Assembly: GCA_020809705.1 (NCBI GenBank)
Contig: CP085825.1
Coordinates: 2,170,001-2,234,000 of the forward strand
Reading direction: 5' to 3'
Origin: Calonectria ilicicola
Lineage: Eukaryota; Ascomycota; Sordariomycetes; Hypocreales; Nectriaceae
Length of the DNA stretch: 64,000 bases
Shown: positions 1 to 12,061 of the stretch, in pieces
Layout: every line of letters begins with the position of its first letter
Numbering within the stretch: the stretch's first letter is position 1
Notes under the pieces: model-generated
Database searches by the model: none
What the model was told of the DNA's origin: nothing
What the model saw: the letters and a program-made list of their open reading frames with translations, nothing else
Position numbers and translations under genes: made by a program

Positions 1-1
1 A

Positions 2-604
2 GGTGATCATTTGCCCGGTCTTGCCCACATGCTCGGCGAGACTACCTTCCGTGACATTTGGATCGGCCTCATTGTTGGCTCTCTAGTCTTCACACAGATC
101 CCCTTCTGCGTCTACAACGTTGTCAAGGCTCGCCGAGAGAGGGGTCAACCCGTGCTCCCTGTTTTCCTTGAGTGGACTCCTATGGCCGTTTACACCATTT
201 CCATTGGCTTGTGGGTCTACTCCCCCTACAGCACCCTGATGGAGGAGAATCACCTGCTTCTTCTGTGCCTGACCCTCGCCTTCGTCTTCGGTCGCATGAC
301 CACCAAGATGATTCTCGCACACTTGACGCGGCAACCTTTCCCTTACTGGACTGTGATGCTGTGGCCCCTTGTCGGAGGTGCCATTCTTGGCAACCTGCCC
401 CGTTTTGGCCTTACTCAAGTCAGCGCCCAGTTTGAACTCAACTATCTCCGGGCCTATTTCGTCTTCGCCACCATTGTTTACTTCCGTTGGGCGTTCCTCG
501 TTGTTGGCAGCATCTGCGAGTATCTTGGCATCAACGCTCTCACTATTCCCAAGGAGAAGCAGGTTGCCAACAAACAAGCCCGTGATGCTACCAAGCAGCA
601 TTAA
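2..604 (+). CDS. EPT1: Ethanolamine/cholinephosphotransferase, C-terminal part (5' end outside window)
   Basis: The frame is open to the left edge and ends at TAA 602-604, so only about 200 C-terminal residues are present. The fragment is strongly hydrophobic with several membrane helices, and the stretch TQVSAQFELNYLRAYFVFA followed by a final helix with a C-terminal 'CEYLGINALTIPKEK' matches the end of fungal CDP-alcohol phosphotransferases of the EPT1/CPT1 group. These ER enzymes transfer phosphoethanolamine or phosphocholine from the CDP-activated form to diacylglycerol, the last step of the Kennedy pathway. The CDP-alcohol motif (DGxxAR...GxxxDxxxD) lies upstream and cannot be seen, so substrate preference is not determinable. 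The in-window TTG at base 11 is internal, not a start. The family call rests on recognised sequence similarity rather than on a catalytic motif. Confidence 0.8.
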   Translation, partial: GDHLPGLAHMLGETTFRDIWIGLIVGSLVFTQIPFCVYNVVKARRERGQPVLPVFLEWTPMAVYTISIGLWVYSPYSTLMEENHLLLLCLTLAFVFGRMTTKMILAHLTRQPFPYWTVMLWPLVGGAILGNLPRFGLTQVSAQFELNYLRAYFVFATIVYFRWAFLVVGSICEYLGINALTIPKEKQVANKQARDATKQH

Positions 605-1279
605 TTTCGGGTGCGAAAAGAGATACCTTGCCTGGCAAGCAATTGCAAAAATCCGACGAGGATGGGCACGGTACAAGGATTTAATTGTTGCGACACAAAC
701 TTATAGAGTCCGCATGTCTCAATTTAACACTGGGATTAGGAGCGACGACATTACACCCTCATTCGAGATGAGTGGAGAAAAGCATGATGGGCGTTGGGCT
801 TTCCATTTTCACTCGCATTCTTTCCCACGCCGAGGCTCGCTCGCATTTTGGTGCGAAGGTTTGCGCGCGTGATGACGTGTTTTACTGTAATAGATTTTTA
901 ACGAACTGACGTATCGGCGGAGGCTATTGATTGGAAAGCATATGTACATTTTGGATACTATTAACCTCTCATCCTGAACGGGACTTGTTTCACAACGGGG
1001 CTAGTATTCTACATCAAATGGACAAAGACGAGGACACGACTCTCTTTGGCAAGACTCATCATGAAAAGACAGCGCTGACGGACTCTGCATGGTATCTCAT
1101 TTGACTACCCCCATAAGCTAACTATTCGCGTTATTAATTTGCCATTTTCGGTAGTCTTTTACATGTTTTAGAGAATTTTAATTTTAGATGTTCAAAATCA
1201 ATCCTTGTCAAGAATATCTCTCGCAGCGTGTTCATCTGATTATCTATCTTCGAATGGTCGCTCTTTTTATCCTCCCACA
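605..1279. other. Convergent intergenic region
   Basis: Sits between the stop codons of the phosphotransferase (+) and the dehydrogenase (-), so it holds the 3' UTRs and terminators of both. Open frames here are short and lack recognisable motifs. A moderately AT-rich stretch near 1130-1200 is the likeliest termination zone. Nothing else seen. Confidence 0.6.
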
Positions 1280-2200
1280 TTATTTCATGTCATCATGATC
1301 TGTCCACCGCGAAACATCCTCCCATTCTTTAAGCAGATTCAAAGTGCTGTTGCATTTATTTTTGATCACATCAAAACTATCCGAACCTAGAACTAGTCTC
1401 AGTGGGATCTCTCTTCCCTTAGAAACTCCCGTGCGTGTCAATACATCAACTGTAACCTGCGCTCCCTTCTCGACGTCTCCAAGCTGTTTATTGTCTGCCG
1501 TATCGAGGGCAGCGCGGGTCTTCTCAGCGCTCTCGGCGTATACATCTGGCATGCGACGCGCGGTGCTGATTCGCCGACCAGTGTTGAGAAATCCAGTGCG
1601 GAACTGACCTGGTTCAATACATGTCACCGAGATGCCTAGGGGCGCTAGCTCCTCTGCAATGGTCTCGGTGAAGCCGCTGATGGCCCACTTGGTCGAGCAG
1701 TAGAAGCCCACGGCTGACATACCGTTCCAGCTTGACAGAGAACCAAAGTTTGCGATGACACCTTCGCCCCGGGCGCGGAGGTAGGGGATTACGGCGCGTG
1801 TGACTTTGATAGTGCCGAATACGTTCGTGTTGAATTGATCAAAGACTTCCTGGTCCCTATTTTGACGCCATTAGCAATATGTATAATACCAGAGGCCTTG
1901 TAATACTTGCGTCGCCTCCTCACAAGCTCCTTCAAGAACATAGCCTGCGGCATTGATAATATATGTCAGGCGACCGTAAATATCATGGGCCTCCTTAATC
2001 TTGGTACTGATGACGTCTTCTGGAGCCGTAACATCCAAGCTCATAGTATGTGCACCGGCATCTGCAAGGGCTTTCAAAGAAGAAGTGCGGCGGGCGGTAG
2101 CTATGACGTGATGCCCGCGATGGAGAGCTTCCTGGGCAATGCTTTGACCAAAGCCACTACTCGCAGCGGTGATGAACCAAACTGGTGTTGGTGAAGCCAT
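1280..2200 (-). CDS. Short-chain dehydrogenase/reductase (SDR), classical type
   Basis: Two exons, 2200-1907 and 1849-1280, encode about 287 aa; the 57-bp intron (donor GTATTA, acceptor CAG) joins in phase 0 to read EEATQ-EVFDQFN, the usual SDR sequence. The N-terminal cofactor site reads TAASSGFG (residues about 11-18), a variant of TGxxxGxG. NAAG follows, and the catalytic YxxxK is present as YCSTK with a Ser upstream in the 'FGSLSS' stretch. The product should be a cytosolic NAD(P)H-dependent oxidoreductase; no signal peptide is visible. The closest general resemblance is to fungal SDRs annotated as oxidoreductases acting on small carbonyls or retinol-like substrates, but the substrate cannot be read from the sequence. 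It is convergent with the gene to the left and there are no biosynthetic partners nearby. Confidence 0.9.
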
Positions 2201-3586
2201 GGCGGTGGCGGTGGATTCTGCCCGGGTATTTTGACCTTGTACTTGAGAATAATGATTTTATCTGATCCGTTGAGAATAGATCAAGGAGGTTGGACCAGAA
2301 TATTGTCATTCATCATAAAAGTCGTCATGGTATTTATAATGTTCAATTGATTGCTATGACATAACCGTTACGAGTACACCGAGGTGCCATTTTCCAAGAT
2401 GACCTTGACTGTGATGTAACTTCTGCCCGATGACTGAAATAGGAATCTCCTATGCCGTAGATCGACCTGGGTGAGCATAGTAGCTGTCAGTGGAGCGTTA
2501 TGCTTATCGCCGAAATCTGGGCCAGTATTTGGGGCATCGGCGTTAAAGGATCGGCGCTAGGCTGCCCTTGTGCGCTCAAATCTGGGGTTGTTTTCTTTAA
2601 CTGAGCTGATTGATGTAGATGAATTAGTTTCATATTCAGGGAAATTCGTGATCATCGCGGCTAGACATTGAGGTTGATCGCCCAAGGGCTTCCTCCTCAC
2701 ATTGGTTGAGCGTCAACGCTGTAGGTTTAAAGGTCTCCGCGCGCCCTTCTTGGCGTTCGGCATTTTGTGGATTACGTGGGTTGAAATCTCGCGTGTGCAT
2801 GTCATCGAACGACCTCGGTTCTTTTGATATTTGAGAAACTATTTACAATATAATTAAGGATCTTCCCGTGCGCGCACATACATTTCGCCTGGGCGCATGT
2901 ATAACGGTATCGAGTTATAGCTATTCTGGGGAAATTCTCAGAAAATGTTGAAGTATTGGGTTTACTTACAAGAAATAAGCTGATAAATATTTATTTATAT
3001 CAAGTATATTTTATTTATCTGTATATTCAAATATCCTGAATTCGAGCTGTTTTGTACGCATTTAGCAAAAGGTATGTGTAGGCGCAGGCAAACTTTTTAC
3101 TTGGCAGGGATGGGTGGACTTGGATGGTGTGGTTTTTGTCATGATATAAGGAAAGGGAAAAAAGGACTAAGAGATAATACAAGATGGATTTCGGTGCATA
3201 ACACAATTGCGGACCCTTGTAAAGGCTATTGTACTTCAGTTCACATATGTATAGTCGTCTTAGTGGTAGTGACCACCTCAACATAGACTGCTCGCGTGAA
3301 GCGGTGAAAAATATTGATTCGTCATGTATTTTAGTCGCCCAATTAAATTTCTCTCTGTGCCGCTAATGCGCAAGTATTAAAATAGCCCCAGAAATGTTTC
3401 ATGATTTTTCCATTTTCGGCTGTTCTGATAATCTGTTGGTTGTTGGTTGGGCCTCGGCGGCTAGCTGCCTACGTTAACAGCATAGCCGCCACGACGACCC
3501 TATGACCCTGGAGGTGAGATTTCTTAAATTTGATCAAATCGATCCCTCCGAAATTTCCACTCATCTGTACCACAAAAGATCAAGCC
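2201..3586. promoter_or_regulatory. AT-rich divergent intergenic region between SDR (-) and NLR (+)
   Basis: About 1.4 kb with no credible gene; the open frames at 3027-3286 on both strands lie in low-complexity AT-rich sequence and show no motif. It must contain the promoters of the dehydrogenase and the NLR. The stretch around 2840-3060 is visibly AT-rich, unlike the flanking coding DNA. No repeat or mobile-element end was recognised. Confidence 0.5.
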
Positions 3587-6500
3587 ATGTCAATTTTGAG
3601 AAGTCGAGTATGGAAACCAAAATCACGCTCACGCACCGATGCTGTCAGCGTCGTGACACCAGACCCTGAAAAAGATGATACCAAGCCTGATGCTCATACC
3701 GATGCCAGCCTAAACTTACTGGGAATTACGGTCCTCTACGAGAACAAAAAATTGCCTGCCAAGGCAGACATCTTGTTTGTTCATGGCCTCAACGGCAAGC
3801 CTTACTCAACATGGCTGGACAAGAAAACAAATACACATTGGCCTTCTCAACTCCTGCCAAAGGACATACCACATTGTCGAATGCTTTCGTTCGGATATGA
3901 TTCGACAGCTGCGAGATTCTCCAAACCCACCTCCCAGGCTGGGCTCTTAGATCACGCAAGATCTTTACTCGAACAGCTTTTTACCCACAGGAAGAATACG
4001 GGAGCCGCAATACGACCTATTATTTTCGTTGTACACAGCCTCGGCGGGTTGCTTGTAAAATCTATGCTATATCTATCAGCCCAAGAGAGGGAATTTGCCG
4101 ATATTCAGCGCTTCACATCCGGGATAATATTCCTTGCAACCCCGCAGAAAGGATCGACAATAGCGGATTCCGCACTCTCCTTTACCGATCTTTTGCCCAT
4201 GGGTCAAATGCAAGTTAACAAGGAACTTCTCCGAGGGCTAAAATTCGACTCTGATGTTCTCCGTGTTGTCAATGACTGGTTCCATAGATGGCTCCCGAAG
4301 AGGATAAAGCCAGAGGATGGGTACGTCTATATCGCGTGCTTCTGCGAAGAACTACCCATGAAAGTGGGCTTCAAGATGAAGATGATTGTTGACAGAGAGT
4401 CTGCTTCACTCCCTCGCTATGGCTGTGCAATGATCCACAGCGACCATAAAGGCATGGTCAAATTCCCCGGAGACCCAAATATGGAGGGCTACAATAACTA
4501 TCGCCTCGTTTGCGAAAAGATCAAAATGGCTGTTTTTCATGTTAAAGAACGAAGCCCACTCCAGACCGAGACGGATATTACAAACGAAGAGAACAAGACA
4601 CGGACTGTATGTCTGAGTAGTTTGGACTTTGCTAGAATCCGTACACGGGTAGACACAATCCCGGATAATTGTGAAAATACCCTTGAGTGGATATGGGAAG
4701 TTGAGGATTTCAATCTTTGGCTAGAAAAGCCCAAATCACCAGTTTTCGTCATCTCTGGGAAACCTGGATCAGGGAAATCAACACTGATGAAATACATTTC
4801 CAGATCAGAAAAACTGGCCAAGGCTCTCCAGTCTTTTTACCCATACAACAAGCGTTTCATTATGAGCCACTTCTTCGACAATGACCCTCAAAATATGACC
4901 AACTCATTAGAAGGATTTTTAAGATCACTTCTTTATCAACTAGTGAGTGCTGAGAGAGGGTTTATTCGTCTCATTCGAGAGACGTTTCAAGCTCTTCGAA
5001 GATACCAGGAAATCCCCACATGGTCCAAAAAGGACCTCAAGGATGCCTGCCTCGCAATCTTCAAATCCATCGGGGAAGAGCTGGTAGACAAAGGCCCTGT
5101 TATTTTCCTATTCATTGATGCGATAAATCAGTTTACTGGGAATACTGCGGAGATGAAATCCTTTCTAGCTGCCATTACTCAAGCCGCCCCGGATCGATTG
5201 AAGATTTGTGTCTCTAGTTCTTCTGACGGTGTCTATCATCATCAATTAAACGGGCATCCCAAAATTGAGATTCAGGCTTACAACCGCCAGGATATTCAGA
5301 AATTTATCTCGCATGAACACGAGGAAATTTCGCAAATATTCCTGGAAGGAGATTATTCGCTGGCTGATAAAATCCTGGATAAATCGGATGGAGTTTTCCT
5401 GTGGGTATGTTTGGTATGTGAAAGCATCAAAAGAGGTCGCTTCACAAAGAAAAATCTGTCACAAACCTCAAAGAAGGAACTCTTGCAGTTGATCGAAAGA
5501 TTGCCAGATGACCTGTTGCACATTTACCAGCAGATTTACGACAGCATACCAAACCATGAAACTGCAGACATATATCTTTCCCTTGTGGTGGCAGCTCAAC
5601 GCCGATTAAGTTTGGATGAAATCCAATGCGCAGTCCACTTCCACAATTCATCGGATGATGACGATGCGGTCCCAGGGGTAGAAAGATCAGAGTTGGAGGA
5701 GGCCGATACCTTTGAAGAAGATTTTGGTTCTCTCATTCAAGACAGATGCGGTGGCTTGCTACAGGTTACCAGAACTGGCAGCACATGGAATAACAAGACT
5801 GAGTGGGTTGTGGAACCTTGCCATGCAACTGCTCTAGTTTTTCTCAGAGACCATTGTCAATTATCTGAGGCCAGCCCCTACGAGAGGCTTGTTCCATACG
5901 GCCATGATATTCTACTTGAAGTAACGACGCGCTATCTTGGTGGAATTCATATGGAGCATTGGCCGGAAGGCCACAAGTTCCAATTTGGGGGCGCAGAGAT
6001 TCCTGATTCGGGAAGAGACAACTTGTCCACAGAAAAGTCCTCGGATCTATGGAGTTCAACAGCCGCTGCTGAAAGGTATTCCATACCAAACTTCATTAGA
6101 TGGTCTTCTAAATTTCCTCTCTTGTGGTATGCTTCGGAGAGTTGGGCATATCATGGCACTCAGATCAGCTCAAGCCAGGTCCAGAAAGCATACAACCAGA
6201 TGAATAGGCTGGTCGGTGTGCCATTTAAAATATGGCGTGAAGTATTCTGGGAAATTATGGATGTCAAGAACATGAAAACATATAATCCTGCAGACATGCC
6301 TCGGACATGGATAGAGCATGCATGTGCAAATGGGTGCGAGGCTGTCTTGGAAATGCAACTTGCTAGAAAGAAGGCTTTGAAAGACAACCAGAAAGATCCC
6401 AATACACAGGCAGATGAAGATGATATGAACGAGTCTGCTAGACTTCTTTTCGCCGCAATCAGAGCTAGGAGTCTAAAGATTGTCAAATGCGTCCTCAAGC

Positions 6501-8191
6501 ACTGTTCGCCAGAGAATTGGAGCGCCGATCGGCGCACAGAAGCAGTACTTCAAGCAATCGATTTCTCGTACCATAGAGTTGTTGATGGCTCTGGGGATGA
6601 CGGGAAAATAAAGAGCAATATTTTATCACACCTCTTGGATAATGGTTTCCCTTTGACGGATAAGCTTTTTTACACAATTCGAGATGCTCATTGGAGCTCA
6701 AATACAAAAGGTCTCCGGGTCAAAAAACGGAGTTTCATTTGTACCCCACTCCTCCTTTCGATGATGCTGCATCTTAACGGAATTTCCCAAAATATTTTAT
6801 CAAGGATTGCGTCTAAAGACACCAAAAATAATCAGCTCGATTGGGTGCTGCGTTCTATTATCGACTTATCCAGACATATAACACCCATTAATACAAAGGG
6901 AATCAAGCTGGTTCTCGAAAGTGGTGCGAGCATGTATGGAGATGACCCCGAATCCACCGCACTTGGAATGGCACTTTCATTCAGACAACTGGAAGTTGCA
7001 GAAACTCTTCTTGCGAATGGAGCAAATCCCAACTTCTCCCGTGGATCCACTAGTCAACTTAGCCACATTGTGGGCGTTGAATGTGAAGACGAAGATCCGG
7101 AAGGAACCTTGCTCCTCCTCAAGTACGACGCGAGAATAGATGCTGAGAGCCTTCAGCAAGCATTAAGGTGGGCACCCAGAGTATCTCGCGATGCAAAGAA
7201 CGTCATATCAGTTCTTTTGAAACATCTATATGACAGTAATATCGATTATTTGATCAATGATCGAGAAACAGCTCTGCACATTAGCATACGCCTCGATAGA
7301 GAAGACGTGGTAAAGACACTGGTAGGCGATTTCGGCGCTAGGACAAATATTCAAGACTTTGAGGGAAACTTTCCTATCACGTTTGCACTCCGGCATCCTG
7401 ATGAAAAGGCGGCAAGATACATCAAGCTACTTGGTCAATCACCTTCATTTAGCCCAAATATCACGATGCCCCGAGAGATGATGACTGCGTTCCAAAATGC
7501 AGTGTTATCTCAAAAGCTCCAAGCAATTGGAGCTCTGCTTGAATGTGGACTTTGTCCCGATCAATCATGGGTGGATGCTTTGAAGACGGAACTGAAAGAA
7601 TGCGATTATCTCGCACGACAGCGTTACTCAAGCGTGGATAGAATTAATGGAGATGAAATAAGCGACATCTCTCGGAGGTAAGGACTGCCTTGAATTTTGT
7701 AGGATTTTATTTAAAGGCAAGCATTGACATATAACAGGGTCGAAAATTCCTCAGTTGAAATCAATCTCGAAGATGCTCTCCCACCAAACGCAAATTCGAA
7801 AAATATATCCATCAACAAGTTTCTGCAAGACAAGGATGGTCCATTCTCCTTGATTCATCTCAGCTGCAACCCCACAATTTCGGGAAACAAATATAGCTTT
7901 GGCCAAGTAGATGGATTTGAAGACACTATAGAAGAGCTTGGCGGCTCTCAGATTGGTGTCAGTGACTTGGCCTTCCCTCAGTTACCAAGCTTGAATCCGC
8001 ATGCCCGATCCATCTTCCAGATATGCAGCTCGAAGATCGCACAGTTCCCACTCATAAACTCGATAGAGGACGACATGACAGGATCAACAAATTCTGATGA
8101 TGTTTTGTCTGAGATTCCCCAGGCATCAGGGTTCCGTTCTTCGCGAGATATTATCGATCTCGAAAACATTCTTGCACATTTAAAGTTATAA
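3587..8191 (+). CDS. Fungal NLR (STAND) protein: SesB-like alpha/beta hydrolase - NACHT - ankyrin repeats
   Basis: Exons 3587-7677 and 7738-8191 (60-bp intron, donor GTAAGG, acceptor CAG) encode about 1,514 aa. ATG 3587 is the first Met; an in-frame TTG upstream is ignored. Residues about 55-260 form an alpha/beta hydrolase: LFVHGLNG oxyanion turn, VHSLGG nucleophile elbow (Ser near residue 151), and 'SDHKGMVKF' as likely catalytic His. A NACHT NTPase follows, with P-loop GKPGSGKST near residue 391, a Walker B-like VIFLFIDAINQF near 503, and the helical RLPDDLLHIYQQIYDSI typical of fungal NACHT proteins. Ankyrin-type repeats lie in the last 450 residues (e.g. VAETLLANGANPNF). Fungal NLRs of this layout are proposed to sense non-self or microbial cues and trigger cell death, as in heterokaryon incompatibility; the role here is inferred. 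The last exon adds an acidic tail rich in Ser/Asn/Asp without clear repeats. Confidence 0.9.
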
Positions 8192-8961
8192 CTTTTCTGG
8201 CGATTTAGTTGTGCTGTGGACTCTTGGGGGTTTTAATAATAATGATTTGAACTAAATAGATATTGGGGAAATCAGCTTTTACATAAAGGTTATATTGCTT
8301 GTTTTTGGCACGGATGACGATCCAGCATGCATATCACTAGATAAATGGAAAATGTATAGCATTGATGAAGAGAGACAGCATCATGATTACTTCAAAACTG
8401 GGGCGTAAGGAGAAGACGAGGGAGCGCAACTACCAGTTTTAGCTACGACTTACCTAGCTACAATCAATCACCAATCAAAAGGTTTGCTAATGAACGTGTG
8501 CGGAAATATGGGTTTTCGGCGTGTCTAATGGCCACCACTGACACATGATGGAGAACAATAGCTAAATTCTGATCTACAGCCCGGGCGGCCATTCACAGCA
8601 GCTTGTGGCATGCTTAAATGAGGTCCCTACATTTTTAGCGGCTTTAGCGACTGCAGCCCCTAGTTTAGGGAATCTCAACCACTAAACTCAAAGCCAAGCC
8701 ATCGGGCAGCAGTGGCCTTATTAGGGTTCCCGGGCCGCTACGATCCGCGACACTGATTGGAATGCAAGGACCCGTTGGAAGAGGCCACGACGTGAAACAC
8801 AGCCATCGCCAAGCGGTCGAGAAATCCTTTGCGACTCCGGCCCTCCGTCCTTCGTTATCGCTGTCTATTTGCTGCGCCTCCAGGAAAGACGGAATGCGCA
8901 ATCTCTAGAAGCCTCTTAGAACGTCAATTTGCCCCCAGCGACGGCCATAATTCGTTTAATA
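8192..8961. promoter_or_regulatory. Intergenic: NLR 3' end and glutaminyl cyclase promoter
   Basis: The first half is AT-rich and probably holds the NLR terminator. The second half is more balanced and leads into the ATG at 8962. Short overlapping frames near 8665-9047 have no motif and are taken as chance. Confidence 0.5.
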
Positions 8962-10165
8962 ATGCATCTGTCCACGATCTTCGTCTTCATCTACTCCCTC
9001 CTCCTCAACCACCTGGTCCTGGCCGCTGGGTCCATGACTCTGACTGACGATGACCTGCGCAACATTCCCTCGCCGGGCGACGAAGACTTCGATATCAAGA
9101 CGGGCAAGCTGCTTGCGCCGATCCTGATCCCCCGCGTCCCTGGAACCGAAGGCCAGTTGCGCGCAAGGGACCACATTGTCAACTTCTTCCGCAATAGCCT
9201 CCCCGACTGGCACCTCGAGTGGCACAACACCACGTCCAAGACCCCCGTTACTGGCGACAAGGATGTTCCATTCTACAACCTCATCTTCCGCCGAGACCCC
9301 CCTGGAGTCAAGACAGGCGATGTTGGGCGGTTGACGCTGGTGGCGCACTACGATAGCAAGTACCACCCCGAAGGCTTCATTGGAGCAACAGACAGCGCTG
9401 CGCCATGCGCCATGCTCATGCACGTGGCACGAAGTATCGACAAGGCGCTTACTGCCAAATGGAAGGCAGATGATGGTATGGGTCTGGACGAGCCCAAAGG
9501 AATCCAGATTATTTTCCTCGACGGCGAGGAGGCTTTCCTTGACTGGACCGCAACCGATTCATTATACGGAGCTAGGTATGATTGTTACTTCTCACAGCAA
9601 TCGGGTCATATTTCGCTAACATAACTCCAGAGCACTTGCCGAGGAGTGGGATAACCAAGTCCACGCCGCCATGTCGACCTACCGAACGCCTCTCGATTCC
9701 ATTAGTCTCTTCGTTCTGCTGGATCTGCTGGGATCCGCCAATCCCCGGGTTCCATCATACTTCCTACCGACGCATTGGGCTTACCAAGCCATGGCTTCGA
9801 TAGAGAAACGGATGAGAGATCTGGGTCTCCTGGAATCCAGCCCTCGGGACCAGTTCCTACCTGATTCAAACAAAGAGGCGAGCCGATTCGCGCGCACCGG
9901 CATTGATGACGACCACAGGCCCTTTATGGAACGGGGTGTTGACATCTTGCACATTATCCCTTCTCCATTTCCCCATGTGTGGCACCACATGGAAGATGAC
10001 GGTGAGCATCTGGACATGCCCACCGTTCGCGACTGGACGAGAATCACGACGGCTTTTGCGATAGAGTGGATGGATATTCAGGATTACATGGCCAAGGTTA
10101 CACAAACCAAGGCCAAGAGGGTAGAGGGCGCAAAGACGACGACAAGCCAACGGACTGAGTTATGA
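8962..10165 (+). CDS. Secretory-pathway glutaminyl-peptide cyclotransferase (M28-type)
   Basis: Exons 8962-9575 and 9631-10165 (55-bp intron, phase 2) give about 382 aa. An N-terminal hydrophobic segment (HLSTIFVFIYSLLLNHLVLA) acts as signal peptide or anchor. The family signature is clear: HYDSK, then GATDSAAP with the zinc ligand Asp near residue 144, FLDGEEAF with the catalytic and zinc-binding Glu pair near 189-190, and PFPHVWHHMEDD with the zinc-binding His near 323. Spacing matches animal glutaminyl cyclases. These enzymes convert N-terminal Gln (or Glu) of peptides to pyroglutamate in the secretory pathway, protecting secreted proteins from aminopeptidases. The first ATG in frame was chosen because it puts the hydrophobic segment at the N-terminus; an upstream TTG in frame was not used. 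Confidence 0.93.
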
Positions 10166-11052
10166 TCATAAACAGGCAACATAATCGAATGATTATATGT
10201 GGGGGTTTGGCGTTCTGGTGGGGTTTGACGATGTATAATTAGACCATCTGCATTACAAAGGTGTCTGAATCTCGCGATTCCTTCTATGAATGGCAATTGC
10301 ATTTCTTGGAGTTCTGATAGTTGTTTGTTTGGGTGTGAGCGGAAGTAAACACAAGTGACCAGTGAACCAAGGCATTGTGGAGCATACTGACTCGAAACGC
10401 AACAACAATCATGACCACACAGACGCCGGCGTTTCCTCCCACGTGGATTTTCAGTGTCTCACATTCTCACCAGCGTCTCCGCCATGGCACGAGGCCAACC
10501 GCGGGCACGGATGGAATACCCCGCGAAACCCAATGTGAGAAGAGGCATTTATTCTGGGGCTCGGCGGTCCCACGATAAGCGAAGCTAAGACGTCACTGAG
10601 CGCCAACGACAGGGTCTAAAGACGAAACCGACAGAGCTGCTGGCGTAATAAACGCTGGCTCCCGACCTAAACGCCAGAATTCCACTGGTGGGCTGCTGGT
10701 GCAACCGTCCGCCCTCCAACGACTGGCCCCTCAGAGGGCGCAGTTCGTGTCAATGCGTCCAAGGAGCGGCCTTGCGGGTCAGTCCAAGGGCCCCTGGCGT
10801 CGTTTGCCCGACATCCAATGGAGTCTAGATTAGCATGACCTGACGTAGTGAGTGAGTAAGTGTTTTTTTGAGTCATTGCTCTTCTTGTTCTTTTCTTCGT
10901 CGTCTCCTCCGTTGTTTTTTCTTTCTCACCGATTAAACTTGTTCTCCAAAGTCGGGCGTTCTGTTGTGGCATTTACACCAACACAGACGTGGGGCTCAAA
11001 ACCATCAACCATCAAACACCACCAAATACCCCCCAAGGATTTCAGCAGAATC
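10166..11052. promoter_or_regulatory. Intergenic between glutaminyl cyclase and N-acetyltransferase
   Basis: Contains the cyclase 3' UTR and the acetyltransferase promoter and leader. The stretch about 10860-10940 is very T/C-rich on the + strand, typical of a fungal transcription start region just upstream of the ATG at 11053. No supported coding frame. Confidence 0.5.
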
Positions 11053-12061
11053 ATGGCTCATATCTACACAGAGGCCCAAGTGGCCAAGTTTCTTGCCCAC
11101 CTCAAGATTCCCTCCGAATTCTATCTCGGGAATGAGCCCATCTTGGACCATGCATTTCTCTCCGCCATCCACAAGCACATGATCACTGAGATCCCATATG
11201 AGAACTTGCTGTTGCACTACTCAGACAAGCGTACCGTGAACCTTGACCCCCAGGCATTGTATGATAAGTTCATTGTCAATGGACGCGGGCGTGGCGGATA
11301 CTGCATGGAGAATAGCATTTTCTTGACTTACATGCTGCAAGCCTTGGGCTTCCAAGTCTACCCTGTTGGTGTTAGGGCTCGCCTTCGCAAGGACGGCGTG
11401 CCATATGGCGGATACCCCGGCTGGTATGTTGCATATTCCGAAATTGATATTTTGGGGAGTTTTCTAATAGAAAAATAGGGTTCACTTAGTCAACATTGTA
11501 ACATTGGCAGACAACACCCGTTGGATTCTCGATGTTGCCTTTGGCGGCGACGGCCCGACGCAGCCAATGCCCATGATTGAGGGTTCTGAATGGCGGAACA
11601 TGGGCACGCAAGACGCCCGCCTTATCAGGGACTTTATCGCTGGTCAGACGGAGCTTACTCCCGGTCGGAGAATGTGGATCTACCAGGTGCGCAACTCGCC
11701 AGAGCAGGCTTGGATGAGCCTCTACTCTTTCAGCCATTCAGTGGAGTGGCTGCCATCAGACTTTGAGATTTCCAACCACTACACAAGCACCAGTCCTTCC
11801 AGCTTCCAGACCTCGACGGTTCTGGTGGTGAAGTTTCTGCGACGAGAGTCTCCTAAAGCCTCCGGCGGACAAGAGGTGTACGCCAAGCGAATGCTAGTCA
11901 ACGATGTCGTCAAAGAGAACCCTGGCGGTAAGACGCATGTAGTACAGGAATGCAAGACGGAGGAGGAGCGTATCGAGGCGCTAAAGAAATGGTTTGACAT
12001 TGAGTTGACCGAAGAGGAAATTCAGTCCATCAAAGGACACAAGACAGAGATTCAGGCATAG
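11053..12061 (+). CDS. Arylamine N-acetyltransferase
   Basis: Exons 11053-11423 and 11479-12061 (55-bp intron, donor GTATGT, acceptor TAG, phase 2) give about 317 aa. The papain-like catalytic triad is complete: Cys in RGGYCMEN (residue 84), His in VHLVN just after the intron (residue 126) and Asp in WILDVAFGG (residue 142). The enzyme is cytosolic and moves an acyl group from acyl-CoA to arylamines or hydrazines. Fungal members can detoxify plant benzoxazolinone breakdown products, and some prefer malonyl-CoA; which donor this one uses cannot be told. Length is in the usual range for fungal NATs, somewhat longer than bacterial ones owing to the C-terminal extension. Reading the first exon past the donor gives a false stop, so the intron is needed to recover the catalytic His. 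Confidence 0.95.

Noticed and set aside
2821..3290. AT-rich block as possible RIP-mutated transposon
   Set aside because: No terminal repeats, no transposase fragment and the block is short; plain AT-rich promoter sequence explains it.
9380..9619. Alternative frames over the glutaminyl cyclase
   Set aside because: Shadows of a gene with complete zinc-site motifs.
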